Shown: in pieces, positions 9,855-19,804 of the stretch
Layout: every line of letters starts with the position of its first letter
Numbering within the stretch: the first letter of the stretch is position 1
DNA from: Conidiobolus coronatus NRRL 28638
Taxonomy: Eukaryota; Entomophthoromycota; Entomophthoromycetes; Entomophthorales; Conidiobolaceae
Reading direction: 5' to 3'
NCBI GenBank assembly: GCA_001566745.1
Contig: KQ964472.1
Location: 122,108 to 149,731 of the forward strand
Length of the DNA stretch: 27,624 nt
Notes under the pieces: generated by a model
What the model saw: the letters and a program-made list of their open reading frames with translations, nothing else
What the model was told of the DNA's origin: nothing
Databases searched by the model: none
Position numbers and translations under genes: made by a program

Positions 9855-10077
9855 AAATGTGAAGGATCTTCATTTTAAGAGAAAATTGCAAGAAGGGTTG
9901 AAATTTGTGTAAATTTCACACGTCTCTTACAACTTAATAATGATGTAAATCATAAACAATTTAAAGGTGACAGTAAACAAAAAAATGAATGTGAATTGTG
10001 ATAATCAAGAGTATCCTTCTATAAGGATATTATTATTACAAGAAATAATGTTAGAGTTGCTTTTTGCAATTATGTAA
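9855..10077 (+). other. Unidentified coding-like patch
   Basis: Two overlapping frames have protein-like composition. One, without a start codon, runs from about 9882 to 10002 and includes KIARRVEICVNFTRLLQLNN, ending KNECEL. The other opens at ATG 9985 and includes YPSIRILLLQEIMLELL. They differ from the Asn/Ile/Tyr/Lys noise of the surrounding DNA. I do not recognise a family. The patch could be a decayed gene like the neighbouring ABCG relic, or chance. Confidence 0.2.
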
Positions 10078-10581
10078 ATTTGAGCGTATTTTAGAATAAA
10101 GCTTAAATATACGTTTAACATAATAACTTTACTAATTAACCTTATTATACTCTATAATTTACACTTTGGAGAAAAATGTGATTTTATGGAAATTAGTTAG
10201 ACAAACAAAGAGTAATTAAAAATTATATTTTAGAGTTAATTTCAACTAACTAATTGAATAGAAAGAAAGGTTGGGGGTCATTTCCTTAATGGGGAATGGA
10301 AGATTTGATCAAAATAACTCTTAAACCCCGCTTTTTCAGAGTTTAGATATTCAGCTAAAATCACTGAGGTGACTTGCGTGTGTTTGGTCTGCATTTAGAA
10401 TGGACCAAGTCTGAAACAGATGGAATTCCTTGATTAAGTAAACCCTTTATATCGGATTGTGTGATTATTCAACTGAACTAAACTAATAAACTTCAATTTT
10501 AGTCCTATACACTCGTTCTGAATTTTAGATCCAGTTTAGCTCATTTTACTCAATCTTATCACATGTTAAGCCCATTCAACA

Positions 10582-10589
10582 TATAAAAG
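10582..10589 (+). promoter_or_regulatory. TATA box of the CCCH zinc-finger gene
   Basis: TATAAAAG lies 124 nt upstream of the start codon, followed by a pyrimidine-rich stretch (CCCTACCCTTCTC) where transcription probably begins. The Rab relic at 15565 has a closely similar TATAAAAAG with a CCCTA shortly after it, which suggests a real core-promoter type in this genome. Confidence 0.55.
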
Positions 10590-10705
10590 GACCCTACCCT
10601 TCTCTTCAACAAGATATTCAATAGATTATTTCATAGATTTAGATTTTTATAGATCATTTTTTAAAAAAAATAAGTTTTTTCACTTAATATACACTATTTA
10701 TCATA

Positions 10706-11533
10706 ATGACTTCTACTACTAAAAGCAACAACTCTACCTCTACCATTTGCAACTACTTCCTCACTCCCGAAGGCTGTCGATTCGGTGCCAAATGCCAGTT
10801 TGTTCACTTGGATACAGCTGTTCACAATGCCATTGCTCAGCAAAATGCTCTTCGCAATTTATTAGCTCAATCTCTTTCAGGCTCTGTTTCTCAAAAATCT
10901 AACTTAAAAACCGTTCCTTGTAAGTTCTATCTCAAAGGAATCTGCAGATTCGGCTCAGAGTGCAGATACTTGCATGATATTGGCTTAGATGATAACTCAG
11001 ATACTCAAAGTATTACTAGTTCTAATGAGGATTTATCCGATTTATCCATGACTTCTGCTGCTTCTTCCAATCGACACTCAAGGACAAGTGAACTTGATCT
11101 TTGGTTAGAGCATGAAGAAGATATTTTGAATGAAGTGTTCCAATCTAACCTTGCATTCTCAGAGTCAGGAGATGAAGATAACGTTAACACCTCCCAAGCA
11201 TCTCCATCACCTAGCATTTCTACTTTCTCTCCAGACTTCTGGCGCAAGAGCTCACAATTTGTTGACGAAACTCAATGCACCTTTTTCTTGGAAAATAGAT
11301 GTAAATTTGGAGATAAATGTCGCAATGCACACGGACATTCAGTCAACACAGCTGAGCCCAATCCACCTCAATCTTTATTAGCCGCCATCTCCCCCCTCGC
11401 CAAACCTTTCGCCCCAATTACATCCTCCCCAAAAGCAACCGACTTTAACAGCCCTCCTCCTTCGCCAAAGTTTTTCTTCCAATACAAAACCACTAGCTGG
11501 GCAGGCATTTTAGATGATATCCAGCAGCTTTAA
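10706..11533 (+). CDS. Triple CCCH zinc-finger protein, putative RNA-binding
   Basis: A single-exon gene of 275 residues. Three CCCH fingers are explicit: C15-x8-C24-x5-C30-x3-H34, C72-x7-C80-x5-C86-x3-H90 and C191-x7-C199-x5-C205-x3-H209, each with the CxFG(x)xC core. Fingers of this type bind RNA. The first two are 37 residues apart, while an acidic Ser-rich linker of about 100 residues precedes the third. The fingers resemble those of makorins and yeast Lee1, but no RING domain is present, so a ubiquitin-ligase role is not supported. The C-terminal third is Pro/Ser-rich with SPPPSP and ends in an aromatic-acidic segment (SWAGILDDIQQL), possibly a binding peptide. GC content and codon choice are higher than in neighbouring genes, and there is no intron, in contrast to most genes here. 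Confidence 0.88.
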   Translation: MTSTTKSNNSTSTICNYFLTPEGCRFGAKCQFVHLDTAVHNAIAQQNALRNLLAQSLSGSVSQKSNLKTVPCKFYLKGICRFGSECRYLHDIGLDDNSDTQSITSSNEDLSDLSMTSAASSNRHSRTSELDLWLEHEEDILNEVFQSNLAFSESGDEDNVNTSQASPSPSISTFSPDFWRKSSQFVDETQCTFFLENRCKFGDKCRNAHGHSVNTAEPNPPQSLLAAISPLAKPFAPITSSPKATDFNSPPPSPKFFFQYKTTSWAGILDDIQQL

Positions 11534-12248
11534 AAATTCTTCTCCATAATTGTAAATTTAATTAATTTCAAAAAATCATACTTAAAACTTCCCCCACTTC
11601 TCTAAACAATCACAATAGAAAATTCCGTAAAATAAAATTACATGGCTAAAATTAATAAACTAAAAATCAATAATATATAACAACTGTTGCATAATTAATA
11701 TAATATAAAAGTAATTTAATATATTAGATATATTAATCAATCATAAAACAATATTAGTCAGAAAAAATTATTCTAAATAGCTCATACTAAAACCCCTCCC
11801 CAAAACTCAATTCGAATTACCCTATTTAGTTAATTCTAACTACTTGCAGGCTCCCCAAATATAAATTGATATTGCTAAGTTCCCTAATTAAGTAATTGAT
11901 GTTTATTTATGATTTTTAGGCTTTTTGAAGTGAGTTTTATAGTTTAATAGCGTAATAGTATTGTTTAATTATTCTGGAGTTTAGTTTTTATTGCTCTATT
12001 TCAATGAATGGTGAATTTAACCTTGTATGAATAACCCGAATGTTCTAATATACTATACTTAGTTTTCTTATATAATACACTTAAAGGTACTCGCACACTA
12101 ATAGCCGTTGGAACATTCATTGTATAAAAAAGTATTGTCTGTATAAATTAAAAAATTAATGTGGATAATTACTTGATATTTATTATAAGAATAATGGATA
12201 TTTTAGATATAAAAATCTTATTTTTTACAAAACTTTGACTAAACTACT
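11534..12248. other. Convergent intergenic region between the CCCH gene and the CNNM gene
   Basis: These 715 nt hold the 3' ends of two convergent genes. AATAAA at 11631-11636, about 100 nt past the CCCH stop, is a plausible polyadenylation signal. A 39-codon frame at 12001-12120 on the minus strand is listed separately. Nothing else is supported. Confidence 0.5.
12001..12120 (-). other. Unexplained small ORF (39 residues)
   Basis: From ATG at 12120 the frame begins MNVPTAISVRVPLSVLYKKT, continues SILEHSGYSYKVKF and stops with TGA. It has few Asn/Ile runs, several basic and no acidic residues before the glutamate in ILEH, and is GC-richer than its flanks, so it looks like translated sequence. 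It lies just downstream of the CNNM gene on the same strand. I do not recognise it: a small protein, a relic exon or chance are all possible. Confidence 0.22.
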
Positions 12249-14273
12249 CTAATTATTCAGTAATTTAGTAGAGTCTTCAATGATTGGTTTAAATTCTTCG
12301 GTAGGGTTCGGTAATGATGATAACTTGGGTTGTGGGCTAGTCTCGGATTCTGTTTTAGGAGTATTTATCCCCGTTGTATATTCGTTCTCAGAGTTATCTT
12401 CTGTACTTAGTAGTGGCAGCGTTTGACTTCTCCTATTCTTTGGAGTTTTACTTGAGTACTTGCTCTTTGGCCTTGTGTTATTAGTATTTTGGGGATGAAT
12501 TAAACTGCAGTGGTATTGGGGCTCTGGGTGTCTATTATAGTCTAAAAGATGTACCGAAGGATCAGCGCAAGGAGGGTTAACAGAAGGAACGACTAATAGA
12601 GGTCCTTTAGAGTGACCTAAGCTACCGTAATTTGTACCATTATGCTGTTCTGTATAATCATAGTCCTCGTATGGATCAATAACACGTCCCATAAAAGATT
12701 TTCCTGGAATCGCAGTGACTAAGACCAAATCTCCATCCTGTGGAGATTGAGAGGAGTCAGTTTTAATGATTTGAGGTATTGTTGAGTGACCTGGAAATTC
12801 TGTTGCCAAGGTAGGATTGAGGGTAGTAGGTTTGTACATAGCAACTGGATTCTGATTTAAAATATGAAGTCTGGGACTTGCTGATGATTGGATAAAGCTA
12901 TTGCGCTTCAACTGTCTTATGACCTTTATCTTACCCTCATTACTAAAGTATTCATCGGTTTCGTCTACAATTTCGCCACCAATCAATTCTTCTATTACAT
13001 CCTCTAAAGTAATAATGCCAATGGCCTTTTCTTTTCCTCCTGCTTTCTCATATACAGTAGCCATGTGACTCTTTCCTTGCTGAAAGATATTCATAATTTC
13101 AAATAAAGGGGTGGTGGAGGGAAATGCCAATAGTGGACTCAAGGAGATTTTCCTCACGGGTGTTCCTTTTTTGACAGCAACAAGTTTTTTAACCAAAACC
13201 ATACCTATAATATTATCCCTTTCTCTATAATACACTGGTACTCTGCTGTGTCCCTTAGAAAGTATTCTTTCTATAGTATCTCGATCAATAACGTCATCCC
13301 AATCAAGCATGAATGCATCTTTAAGGTGAGTCATACTGACGACAGCACTTTTTTCTCTTAAATCTAATACTGACTTAATAATGCGGACTTCATCTGGAAT
13401 TAATTCTTGGTCATGCATACTAACTAACTCTTTAAGCTCGGCTCTGCAGTATACGGTTTTATGCGATTCACCAAGGAGTCTATCCAAAGTATAAGCAATT
13501 GGATAAGCTAACGGGTACATAAGAAACATTAATGATCGCACTAGCCTAAATTTATAATGTTAATTAAAGCTTTACAGTTGTAAAAAAATATGATTACCAA
13601 GCTAATTTAGCACCGATCATTAAGCTATGCTTTGTGAAAATAGCTTGTGGAATAATTCTATTGAAAATATTAATTAATATAAGATTAGATAAGATATCAT
13701 ATTCATCTTACTCTGCGAAAATGACTAATAAAGCGGAACTGCCTAAAACAGCTTTCATACCACCCCCAATAACGGGATCCATTAAAACTGGGAGTGCCTC
13801 ATTAACGACTACATTACTTAGCAATAAGGTACAGAGTACTAAATGGCCTTGCTTTCTCAAGGGTTCGATTTTAGCTGCATACCTACTTTCTTCAGGGGAC
13901 CCTGACTTTTTTAATATTTCCAAATTTGTTTCGTCTAAGCTCATTAGACCAATAGTTAAACCTATATTAAATTAGTTATTAATATATCCTTTATGTTTTA
14001 TAGTGATAAAAGTGCGTATATAAAAGAATATTTTTGCTTACCAGCTAAAACGGCTGCAATGCATAATAAAATAAATAAAAGTAAAATTCTAGGCCAAAAG
14101 TTCCAAGGGTCGCTAAAGTCAACCTCTTCTTCGGTTTTCTTATGGCCTTTCTTGGTTTCCTCAGATAAACTCATTGCGAGAGGAGAAGATTGAATTAATT
14201 TAAACCCAAAAATGATCAAATTAGCTATAGAAGCTATAGTCCTCTGAATAGGCCTTGACCGGTATTTTACCAT
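12249..14273 (-). CDS. MAM3: CNNM/Mam3-type membrane protein (DUF21 plus CBS pair)
   Basis: Four exons: 14042-14273, 13712-13961, 13598-13657 and 12249-13545, giving 612 residues. The DUF21 membrane module runs from about residue 58 to 205, with predicted helices near 61-83, 116-138, 147-165 and 181-205. It carries family landmarks: AGLTIGLMSLDETNLEIL after helix 1, LLLSNVVVNEALPVLMD, and the AEIIPQAIFTKH motif at 160-170. A CBS pair follows (about 245-305 and 310-370), with GHSRVPVYY and GIITLEDVIEELIGGEIVDE, the usual CNNM signature. The tail (382-612) is Ser/Thr/Pro-rich and probably disordered. Animal CNNMs act in magnesium transport; yeast Mam3 is vacuolar and linked to metal homeostasis. 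The first intron is 80 nt, the longest placed in a live gene here; the others are 52-54 nt. The 60-residue N-terminus is not clearly a signal peptide. Confidence 0.9.
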
Positions 14274-14474
14274 ATTTATTAAGTAAATATAAAGTAGACT
14301 AAACTTAAAAGTTTGTTTTAAAGGAAAAGAAAATTAATAAGAAAGAGGAGTAGTGAATATAATTGAATTAAATATTATTAATATAGCGTGTGTATGATTT
14401 AAAATCACTTGAATAAATAAATTTAATTAATTATGTAAGACCAAATTTAAGTAAAAAATTACCGATAAATTTAA

Positions 14475-14600
14475 AACGTTGAGCTTACTTGGACACAATT
14501 GAATAGCTTTATATTCACTGTTAATGGGATAAAACCTGTAGAAATCAAGTCTCTCAGTGCAATTAAACTGCTAGTTGAATTTATGTATTACGTGAACTTT
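14475..14600 (+). other. Unidentified coding-like patch upstream of the CNNM gene
   Basis: A 41-codon open stretch without a start codon reads VELTWTQLNSFIFTVNGIKP, then VEIKSLSAIKLLVEFM, and ends at a TGA. Its composition is protein-like (Val, Glu, Thr, Trp, Gly, Pro) rather than the Asn/Ile/Tyr mix of AT-rich noise. I could not place it in a family. Given the Rab relic 1 kb away, a decayed exon is a reasonable guess. Confidence 0.2.
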
Positions 14601-15564
14601 TGATTATTTAATAATGTGAATTTTTGGAAAGTTAAAAATGTGGGGAGAGTTTTTAACTGTTAAAAATTAGACTAAAGGGCATGCTATATGCTTTTTAATT
14701 AATTAACTAGTTAAATGAGATCACTCATTAACCTAAATTGTTTGAAAAAATCTTCCTATATATATTATTAACAAAATTAGCATATATTAAAACATACTGT
14801 GCAAACTTATATCCCATTTGGTCATCTGTTAATATATTATTTGTTTGACAGAGTTTATCCAAAAAGTGAATTGTTCTGCTGTATTCTCATTAATTGATTA
14901 ATAGTGATAAAGACTTTTTTTTATTAATTTAACATAGTACCTTAGCGGTAAGCTTAATTAATAAAAATCTAGAAACAGTCAAATCAAGAAAGTATATTAC
15001 TATCTATTATATAAAAAATACTGATAAAGCTAAATTATTGTGTAATCTAGAGTCTATAGTTGTTTGTGGTATTCTTATCGCCCTAGAACACAAATTTAGC
15101 TTATCTTTTATTTTTCCTCTTGCCCCTTTAACAAAATATTAATTTTATTCGGCTAATACTTAATAAATTTTCAATTTGAGTCTTATTATAAAAACCGATG
15201 ACGAAAGTGTATAATCCATTCAAACCATACGCAACAAGTTTATCATTGTCTAGTAAGATTGACATCAATAGATAAAAATAGGTTTACTTTATAAATTAGT
15301 TAAATTAGCTGAAACATATTAACTTATAAAACTATTCTTGCGCATGCGTGTGCTGATTAATCAAGTTAAACTAGAGCTTAAATTTACATGTACAACCCTA
15401 ATTTTAAACAGTGTAAGTTATTATGTAATCCCATACACAAAAATACTCAACAAAATATAATTTTTAGCCAAATAATATTTACTATTAATGTAGTATAACT
15501 TTGAAAGTTACCTTGTTAATTAATTAGCTTGTTTATTCACTTCAAACTTCGGCTCATCATCAAA

Positions 15565-15921
15565 TATAAAAAGTCCCTATCTAACATCTTATAACATTAA
15601 ATTAATATTAAATTACTTTTTCTATTATGGATCCAATCCTAAATTTAGTATTAAGTTAGAATAGTTATTAATAGGTAATAGTGGTGCTTTGTTGAAAAGA
15701 GTGAAGAAAAAGCGGTTTAGTTGGATGTTAACAACAATAAAAAAGTGAAAGAGCTAATAGTTATGGCTCAATATATTTAGTCCAATTACTGTGAAAAAAG
15801 GTTAAAAATTTTTGGACAAAATCAATTTATAAGTGTTTTCAATAAATGCAGTGACTTAAAAATGGTTTAATCATCACGATTTAAAACTAAACTTATTACT
15901 GAAATAGATAGAACTGACACT
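15565..15921 (+). pseudogene. Decayed Rab-family small GTPase
   Basis: Fragments occur in the order of a Rab protein. 15650-15745: FSIKLE, stop, LLIGNSGALLKRV, then RFSWMLTTI, matching the Rab start IKLxLIGxSGVGKSxLLxRF...F...TTIG but lacking the GKS of the P-loop. 15742-15867: VKELIVMAQYI, like the VDGKxIxAQIWDT strand, then FGQNQFISVFNKCSDLK, matching the NKxDL guanine-specificity motif. About 15885-15921: KLITEIDR, like the final helix TILTEIYR. The middle of the fold (DTAGQE to the third strand) is missing, and the pieces lie in different frames with stops, so it cannot be functional. A TATA box (TATAAAAAG, 15565-15573) and an ATG at 15627 remain. It is far shorter than a Rab gene (about 200 codons). 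Confidence 0.62.
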
Positions 15922-16315
15922 TGAAGGAAATAGCCTTATTAATCAGCAATCTAACACTCGAAATTAATTTCCTAATTAAACTGATAATATAAATTTGAGT
16001 TGGAGTTGGCTAATCAAACTTCAAATAGTTAGGAGAAAAATAGATAGTTTTTTATTTTTGAAAAACTTTTGCAAATGTTAAAATAGAAAAAGCACTGAGA
16101 GTGATTAGTAAATAGCATATAGATGTTAACAGACAGTAAATAATCTTAAATACTTGATTAACGGCAAAAAATTTTATTATTAATATGAGAGTAAGATATT
16201 TATAATTTTAATCTCAGTCAATAGAGCTATATATAACGTGTGATTTGGTTAGCTTATATAAATTATATATAAAATTATAGATTAATTTTTATAAGTTATA
16301 TGATTTTAGTTAATT

Positions 16316-19300
16316 TTAAAACTTTTCAGAATTAACTTTTTCCCTAAGTTGAAGGGTGAAAGCGTTATAATCTTGGACATTATTTGAGCGGTCTTCTACT
16401 AACCAAGTGTTAAGCATAAGTTTGAGGGTTGGGTCTCCATCTTCCTTTACTACGTAGACTTCAGGGTAGAAGGTGTTACGGTCTTGCTTCCTGAGTTTGT
16501 TGATAATACCGTGGACTTGCTTGTTGAAGGAGTTATCTAATTCGGGTAAGGTTACCTTTCCACCGAAGAGAGCTCCGTAGGAAGCAACGGCAAAGAGGCT
16601 CATTAATAAGTCAGGATCGGCGGCGTGAGCAACGTATAGTAATATTGATTGACCGTTGTAAAGCATGTAAATACCGTTAGCTTGGATGAATTCACCTCTA
16701 AGAGGGAGAGTTTGAGGAAGGAGAACCTGACCATTAGCATCAGCAACACCAAACTAAAAATAAAATTAGTAAAAATAAGCATAGTAAGTGTAATATTGGC
16801 ATACCTCGGGGGAAAGATCATGTAAGCTATAGAATTTAGGTAATAAATAAGTAATAAGTTGATCAGCAGGAAGAATATTAATCAAGTTAATGGCAGCAGT
16901 TCTAGCATCAGTGCCAATAGAAGATCCGCCTCTCAAAGCAATATGCTTAAGCATAGCTAACGAAAGCAAGGGGTAGAGAGCAATGTTAGCATAGATGGGA
17001 AGAGTGGTAGTAGCTCCAGAGTTGGCAGGAGTAAGTTCAGTCTTGAAAGTGTATAATAACTCAGCACACTTGTAAAGAATAGCTTCTCTAGCATCATCCA
17101 ATTTAGAGTTAACAGCGCGGTCAACAGCCTTCTTAGCAATGAATGCAGCTAAAGCTTGTTGATCAACAGATTGGTAAAGTTCAGAAATGCTGTTAGTAAC
17201 TGGGAGAGCCATAGTCATAACACGAATTCTTCTTTCACCATAGCAAGAAGTATGTAAGAGAGCAGTTTGGAAGTAAACTGTAGAAGTTTCAACCTTTTCA
17301 TCTAAAGCTAACTCAACAGTGTAAGCGTGATTGGGGGTAACATTTGGAAGAGCAATGAGATCAGTAGATCTAAGGAAGAAGTTTCCATAATAAGTATTGG
17401 CACGAATACCGCGAGTACATCTAACTCTCAATACAGCTTCTAAACCAATAGGGTTGCTTAAGAATTGTCCTAATTCATAACTATATTTGTTAACATCTTC
17501 TGAGCGATTTTGGTTAAATCCAGGGTAGTAGAACATTTGACCACCAGTGAATTTAGCGGCAGATGAAAGGGTAGCAACATCAAGATATTGATTTCCAAAT
17601 AAGAACATATCAACACAAATTTGGACCTTTGAACAATCTAAAGCGAAATTCTTGTAGAAGTTGTTAGCAGGGAGTAATAAAGAGGATTCCTTAGGAGTTC
17701 CAAGTAATTTAGAGTCTTCACGGGTAGTTAAATCACCACTTTGGAGAGTGGGGAGAGTAGATTGGAAGAGAGTGATTTTACCACCGAAAGCAGAGAGTAA
17801 CTTGTGAGCTGAGTGAAGAGCAGGGCCTAAAGCGCTAGAGACATTGTGAGTTTGGTTGAACATTAAGCCTAAGCGACTAAGGAAAGCTTCAATGCAAGGA
17901 CGAGCATCTACTAAGTTAACTAATAAATCGTCGGGTTGAGGAAGGTATACTTCATCTAAATCGGGACAGACTAACATTTGAGGCTCAGAGGCTTCACCCT
18001 AATTAAAAGTTAATAAAGAATATTTATAAAATAAAGTTTACTTACAGATAACCTATAGAAGTGAACAGATGAGTCAAAGGTAATAAAGGCAACTTTAACG
18101 CGGTTATCTTGATTGGGAATACGATCCAAGTTTTCTAAAATTGTCTTTGCAGTAATAGCGAGCATACCTAACAAATTAAATTAAATTAATACTATAATTT
18201 AAGTTATAATTTTCAATATTTACCATTTTGATTAGCAGCGTAAGAAACATCAATTACAAAAACGTAAATAGGAGGTTGAGGGGGACGAACCTGGTTATAT
18301 AGTTAGTATGACTGGAAAAGTCAATAAAATTAGATTTACCATATATTCGGTAGGAGCGAGATAATCAACGATAGAGTAGTTCAATTCGGGTCTTTGTAAT
18401 CTATCAATTGGTTGACGAGAGATGAGATCGTAATCAAATGATTGAGGAACTAAAATTATTTAGTAATTTAGTTAATTTACTAAAATTTGTAAATTACCAT
18501 CGTTTTGAACGTGACAAACGTTACAACGCCACTTGGTATGTTGAATGAAAGTGACAAAAGGATTGATATAGGTTCTACAAGCTCTACATCTAACAATTTC
18601 AGTAACAATTGGAACATGCTAAAAAATTGAATTAGTTTGGCTATAATTTGATATTTGTAATAAAATTATTTACTTCATGCTCTTCTAAGGTCTTATGAGG
18701 GACAATAACTAAACCAAGAGGAAGCTTAGACTTCTTAACTAAAGCAGGAGTAGCTGGGAAAGCGTTAACAGTGGATCTCTTTTGAGCTGGGTCACAAGTA
18801 AGGAATTCAGATTGAGTTAAAGCGATCTATTAGAATGTTAGACTATGGATACTATATATATAAATATTTATAATTACACCAGGAGGGATTTTAGGTTGAG
18901 GAGGTGGGACTAAGATATCATTCATATTAGGCTTAACATTTAATAATGGAACTGTAGGAGTCTAAACAATAAAAAAATTAAATTATTACAAAATTATTCT
19001 TTTCTCCAATTAATAAATAAATATTACCATTTGAGCACTGGCGTTTAAGTTCATATTTCCCATTTGGCCAGTTATAGAGTTAATATCTGGGTGAGTTTGA
19101 GGATAATTAGCTCCAGCTTGAGGTTGTTGGCCGGGATATTGCATAGTACTTGGCATAGCTGGGGTGGGAGCTCCTGGTACAAATAACTGAGGTTCCATAG
19201 GATTTGCTTGATTGAATTGATTAACTGGCTGAGGCTCGGGCTGGGCGTTATATGCATTTCCCATTTGTTCAGGATATAATCTACGTCTAGTTGAGGAAGG

Positions 19301-19804
19301 AGTGGGAGCTCCTGGAGTTCCTACATTAGGTGTGGCTGGTCCAGCTGAGCTAATTGGGGAAGGAGTATCGGCGGGTACATGAAGTTCAGCACCTTGCTGT
19401 TGAGGATGGAACTGATTTTGTTGGTGTTGTGGAGGAAGAGGAGGACGAGCGAATGGTCTTGGACCAGGCCCTGTTGGTCTTACATTTGGATTTTGGGGAT
19501 AAGGATGGTGCTGAGGTGATTGGGTAGGAGGTTGTTGGGGATGTTGGGGATATTGAGGATGCTGAGGATGAGGACGGCCTGGATAAGGTGGTTGTTGTTG
19601 GGGGCTTATAGGTTGTCCGGGATATGGTCTTTGGTGCTGTTGATATTGCCCAGGAGGAGGGTGAGGTCTAGCATTTGGAGAAGTGAGGTTGGGTCTAGGG
19701 GGACCTTGATGAGGCTGATTAGCATATTGATTGGGATGAGGTGGTGACAAAGGTGTTCCGTTTTGATAAGGATATTGGTTTGGATTTGGGGGAGGTGCAG
19801 CCAT
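16316..19804 (-). CDS. SEC24: COPII coat subunit Sec24 (cargo adaptor)
   Basis: Nine exons: 19028-19804, 18878-18961, 18674-18826, 18498-18618, 18340-18449, 18224-18290, 18046-18167, 16805-17998, 16316-16753, giving 1021 residues. Sec24 pairs with Sec23 on ER exit sites and binds cargo sorting signals. Residues 1-259 are a disordered Pro/Gln-rich tail, encoded by one exon. The zinc finger has Cys349, Cys352, Cys370 and Cys373 in [13 protein letters not shown] and [10 protein letters not shown]. The trunk follows, with [14 protein letters not shown] and [11 protein letters not shown]. Later come the large exon with the beta-sandwich and helical domains ([20 protein letters not shown]), and a gelsolin-like end ([19 protein letters not shown]). 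Introns are 47-66 nt. The yeast protein has 926 residues; the excess is in the tail. No defect was seen. Confidence 0.96.

Larger units (their letters stand above)
7716..10705. other. 3-kb divergent desert between SRC1 and the CCCH gene
   Basis: No intact gene is supported. It is not featureless: 7872-8815 carries a decayed ABCG transporter, 9373-9525 a possible helicase relic, and 9855-10077 two short coding-like frames I could not identify; each is listed separately. From about 10260 GC content rises, and the sequence is probably promoter of the CCCH gene, with a TTGGTC/GACCAA inverted repeat at 10384-10389 and 10403-10408. The rest is plain AT-rich DNA. Confidence 0.55.
14274..16315. other. 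2-kb desert between the CNNM gene and SEC24
   Basis: No intact gene is supported. A decayed Rab GTPase with its TATA box occupies 15565-15921. A coding-like frame lies at 14475-14600. An 8-bp palindrome, CGCATGCG, sits at 15341-15348. The remaining sequence is AT-rich and unremarkable. Confidence 0.5.

Noticed and set aside
11005-11381. Alternative frames over the CCCH gene
   Set aside because: They overlap the intact triple-finger frame and show no independent features.
13634-14193. Plus-strand open frames opposite the CNNM exons
   Set aside because: They are antisense shadows of the well-supported CNNM gene and cross its exon-intron borders.
15339-15350. TGCGCATGCGTG, resembling the animal NRF1 site
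   Set aside because: One 8-bp palindrome in 2 kb is not evidence, and NRF1 is an animal regulator.
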